Shown piece after piece: positions 62,111 to 64,000 of a DNA stretch of 64,000 bases. The notes beneath the pieces were generated by a model. It was given only the letters and a program-made list of their open reading frames with translations. It was not told where the DNA came from and searched no databases. The DNA is taken from positions 186,001 through 250,000 of the forward strand of contig NZ_FRBE01000001.1 of NCBI RefSeq assembly GCF_900142535.1, written 5' to 3'. This stretch comes from Fibrobacter sp. UWEL (lineage in GTDB: Bacteria > Fibrobacterota > Fibrobacteria > Fibrobacterales > Fibrobacteraceae). The translations under genes were made by a program, and so were the position numbers. Position 1 is the first letter of the stretch. Every line of letters starts with the position of its first letter.

Positions 62111-62572
62111 ATGGCTGTAGACGAAGCTACAAAGAAACAAGATCAACTTGAGCTCTACCAGATCGACGAGTCTGCGATCATGCCTTTCTTCGAAAGTCAT
62201 GTGGAAGAGTTGCGCAAGTTCATCGCAGAAAGGGAAGCTGCTAGGCTTTCCCTTCTGGAGCTTCTGAAACAGTACATTCGTTCCCTGAAGCAGCCCTTCA
62301 ATATGCGCCGCTACATGGACGTTCAGTCTACCTACATCCGCCAGACTCTTCAGCAACAGAACGAAGATCGTCAGCAGGCGGTGAGCCACTGGATTCAGGA
62401 AAATGCCAACAAGCATCGTTGCCGTATGATTCAGCTCCAGTGTCTCTATCTGGACCGTATTAAGGATCGTCTTCTTCCCGATATTCAGGCTCTTCTGGAT
62501 CGCAGATTGGATCATCTGCATTCAAAATTGGAACAGATGAAGTCCGAAAACGAATCCAAAAACAATCCGTAG
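62111..62572 (+). CDS. Small helical protein of unknown function
   Basis: A 153-residue, highly charged and probably all-helical protein with no signal peptide. Long amphipathic helices such as HVEELRKFIAEREAARLSLLELLKQ and DRRLDHLHSKLEQMKSENESK suggest coiled coils. I recognise no family. It starts 17 bases after the U32 gene, so it is likely in that operon, and it ends at a hairpin before the dnaA-type gene. Confidence 0.6.
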   Translation: MAVDEATKKQDQLELYQIDESAIMPFFESHVEELRKFIAEREAARLSLLELLKQYIRSLKQPFNMRRYMDVQSTYIRQTLQQQNEDRQQAVSHWIQENANKHRCRMIQLQCLYLDRIKDRLLPDIQALLDRRLDHLHSKLEQMKSENESKNNP

Positions 62573-62946
62573 TCTAACTCCTTATTATTCAATAAGTTAA
62601 GGAAAAAGTGGCGAAATCTGCGTAAAAACGCAGGTTATTTTTTTATAAACTTTTCAGAATAATTCAGCAAACACCGCTTTTCAATACCATTTTTTGTCAA
62701 GGGATTGTTCAAAAAATATCCGTTGATAAGTTGTGAAATTCATAGGGTTTCCGTTTTGATTGTTTCGTGATTAGTTGCGTAACAAACTTGTGTAGTAGGG
62801 GAGAATTGGTGTATATAAGAATTTTATGGCGAAATTCGTCTAAAAACGGCGTTTCCAAAAAAAAATGAAGGTAGGCTGCTTTTTCTCAAAACTCTTTACT
62901 TAACTTTTGTGCCTAAGTTTTTTATATCCTACCCGGTTAATATATC
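62573..62946. other. AT-rich 374-bp spacer upstream of the second dnaA-type gene
   Basis: No gene is seen. A terminator for the upstream operon lies at 62618-62640 (CTGCG-TAAAAA-CGCAG then TTATTTTTTT). GTTGATAAGTT at 62722-62732 is shared with the promoter region of the first dnaA. The remainder is rich in A/T runs. No classical TTATCCACA DnaA box is seen. It could be a regulatory region or part of an origin. Confidence 0.5.
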
Positions 62947-64000
62947 GTGCCCAATACGGTTTCTTTATTAGATCTTGTTTCGTCGCCCTGGCAGTCTGTT
63001 CTTGAACAGATTCGCATCCAGTGCAATGACTACTTCGGCCTGACTATTTTCGATGAAGTTGGTTTCGATGGTGTAGTTGACGGATATGCTTCCCTTACTG
63101 TTCCTAATGAACTTTGTGAAAATTGGGTGAACACCCATTATGGCTCTATTTTACGTAAGGCTTTTTCTTCCGTATATGGATCCCAGTTCAAGGATTACCG
63201 TATTAGACAGGTGGCTCCCTCCCAGTCTGTTCCGGAGATGAAGTTCTCCACGCCCAAGGCCCCCCTTATTCCTGTCGCCCCTCGTGCTGCAGTTAAGGCT
63301 CCCAAGGCCCCTCGTCGTCCGAAGTTGAAGCTGTACGCAAGCTTTACCTTCGAAAACTTTGTGGAAGGAGACTGCAACTCCGTGGCCCTCAAGGCTTGCA
63401 GGACTGTGTCCGAGAATCCGGGCAATCCGGATTTGAACCCGCTTTTCGTCTATGGCGCATCTGGCCTGGGCAAGACTCACTTGCTTCAGTCCATTGCCGT
63501 CAATATTCAGAAGAGTCAGCCGGCGGTCAAGGTTCTGTATTGCGACGCATACGAGTTCCTTCGTGATTCTACCGCTATGGCCAAGGCCCTGAATCTCAAG
63601 GCTGGCAATGTGCGAGATCTTGCAAATGCCTATCAGGAAAAGTACGAAAACTGCGATGTGTTGCTTCTGGATGACGTCCAGCTGCTGGAAAGAGGCCTTG
63701 TATCCCAGGAACGCCTGGCCATTTTGATCCGTCATCTGCGTGCTCAGGGCAAGCAGGTGGTGCTGTCTTGCGACCGTCATCCCTCTAGCTTTACCGGCGT
63801 TGAATCCAAGACGGAAGTGGATGCCAATTATAAGGCTGGCATTCCCAGCATTTCCGCAAAGCTTCTGGCTCCCTTGCAGTCCTGCGTGGCAGTGGGCTTG
63901 GAACAGCCTGATCTTCATACCAGACTTCAGCTGATTCAGGCGAAGTCTGTGAAAATACCCTTTGTCCAGCGGGATCGAGAGGAAATCTGCAGGTTTCTCT
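62947..64000 (+). CDS. Second DnaA-type protein, C-terminal end outside window
   Basis: The first 351 codons of a DnaA paralogue. The frame has a TAA six bases before the GTG at 62947, so this GTG is the earliest start. Residues 1-90 form domain I (WQSVLEQIRIQCNDYFG and SLTVPNELCENWVNTHYG). Residues 95-127 are a Pro/Ala/Lys linker, and the AAA+ domain starts at YASFTFENFV. Walker A is GASGLGKT (170-177) and Walker B is VLLLDDVQLL (Asp242, Asp243). The arginine-finger box, DRLVSRF in the complete DnaA, reads AKLLAPL (304-310), so the finger is lost. About 15 extra residues (from SFTGVESKTE) precede it. Domain IV is beyond the window. Confidence 0.88.
   Translation, partial: MPNTVSLLDLVSSPWQSVLEQIRIQCNDYFGLTIFDEVGFDGVVDGYASLTVPNELCENWVNTHYGSILRKAFSSVYGSQFKDYRIRQVAPSQSVPEMKFSTPKAPLIPVAPRAAVKAPKAPRRPKLKLYASFTFENFVEGDCNSVALKACRTVSENPGNPDLNPLFVYGASGLGKTHLLQSIAVNIQKSQPAVKVLYCDAYEFLRDSTAMAKALNLKAGNVRDLANAYQEKYENCDVLLLDDVQLLERGLVSQERLAILIRHLRAQGKQVVLSCDRHPSSFTGVESKTEVDANYKAGIPSISAKLLAPLQSCVAVGLEQPDLHTRLQLIQAKSVKIPFVQRDREEICRFL

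Overview
The window looks like a chromosomal segment of a Fibrobacter species (phylum Fibrobacterota). The clues are two secreted proteins with the Fibrobacter succinogenes major paralogous domain (FISUMP), a large fibro-slime protein, many small outer-membrane beta-barrels that end in Phe, and a highly codon-biased fumarate reductase/succinate dehydrogenase operon in a succinate-former gene set. This is inference from gene content; no rRNA gene is present. I see no tRNA, rRNA, CRISPR array, transposase or integrase. Two long genes run off the ends: orn at the left and a second dnaA-type gene at the right.

Layout. 1-6.4 kb: orn (partial), fabF, a DUF2279-like membrane protein, a repeat-rich porin, a FISUMP protein and another barrel. 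6.6-10.3 kb: the fibro-slime protein. 10.3-14.7 kb: a UvrD/PcrA helicase behind a LexA-type box, pgpA and hflX. 14.7-19.7 kb: a second FISUMP protein, an oligopeptide ABC permease and ATPase (the ATPase carries an in-frame repeat insertion), a sirtuin and an M20 dipeptidase. 19.8-25.6 kb: pyrD, a barrel, a PDZ-thioredoxin fusion, a MORN-like secreted protein with a poly-Lys tail, and a complete dnaA. 25.8-34.5 kb: a membrane protein overlapping a squalene/phytoene synthase, lspA, rluD, a PAS-GGDEF diguanylate cyclase, a divergent MurC-like ligase and a tandem pair of unrecognised paralogous genes. 34.6-42 kb: agmatine deiminase and N-carbamoylputrescine amidase (agmatine to putrescine), a DUF2914 membrane protein, proS, glyA and an orphan ABC ATPase. 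42-51.3 kb: an envelope-assembly block with TamA, TamB, a barrel protein and a SurA-like/TPR lipoprotein. 51.3-55.4 kb: ndk and frdCAB. 55.5-64 kb: a barrel, a Cthe_2159-like lipoprotein, a Wzi-like capsule assembly protein, a U32 peptidase (TrhP-like), a small helical protein and a second, divergent dnaA.

How it fits together. Much of the window serves the cell envelope: barrels, TamAB, SurA-like chaperone, LspA, PgpA, a Mur ligase, Wzi and adhesion-type secreted proteins. This suits a bacterium that attaches to plant fibre. FrdCAB is the terminal electron-accepting complex for succinate formation. The most noteworthy items are two full-length-type DnaA paralogues about 37 kb apart, one lacking the AAA+ arginine finger; an unknown tandem paralogue pair whose members differ sharply in base composition; an SOS-type operator on the helicase gene; and a family of short palindromic elements (GTCAT...ATCT ends) whose stems covary between copies and one of which is inserted in frame inside an ABC ATPase.
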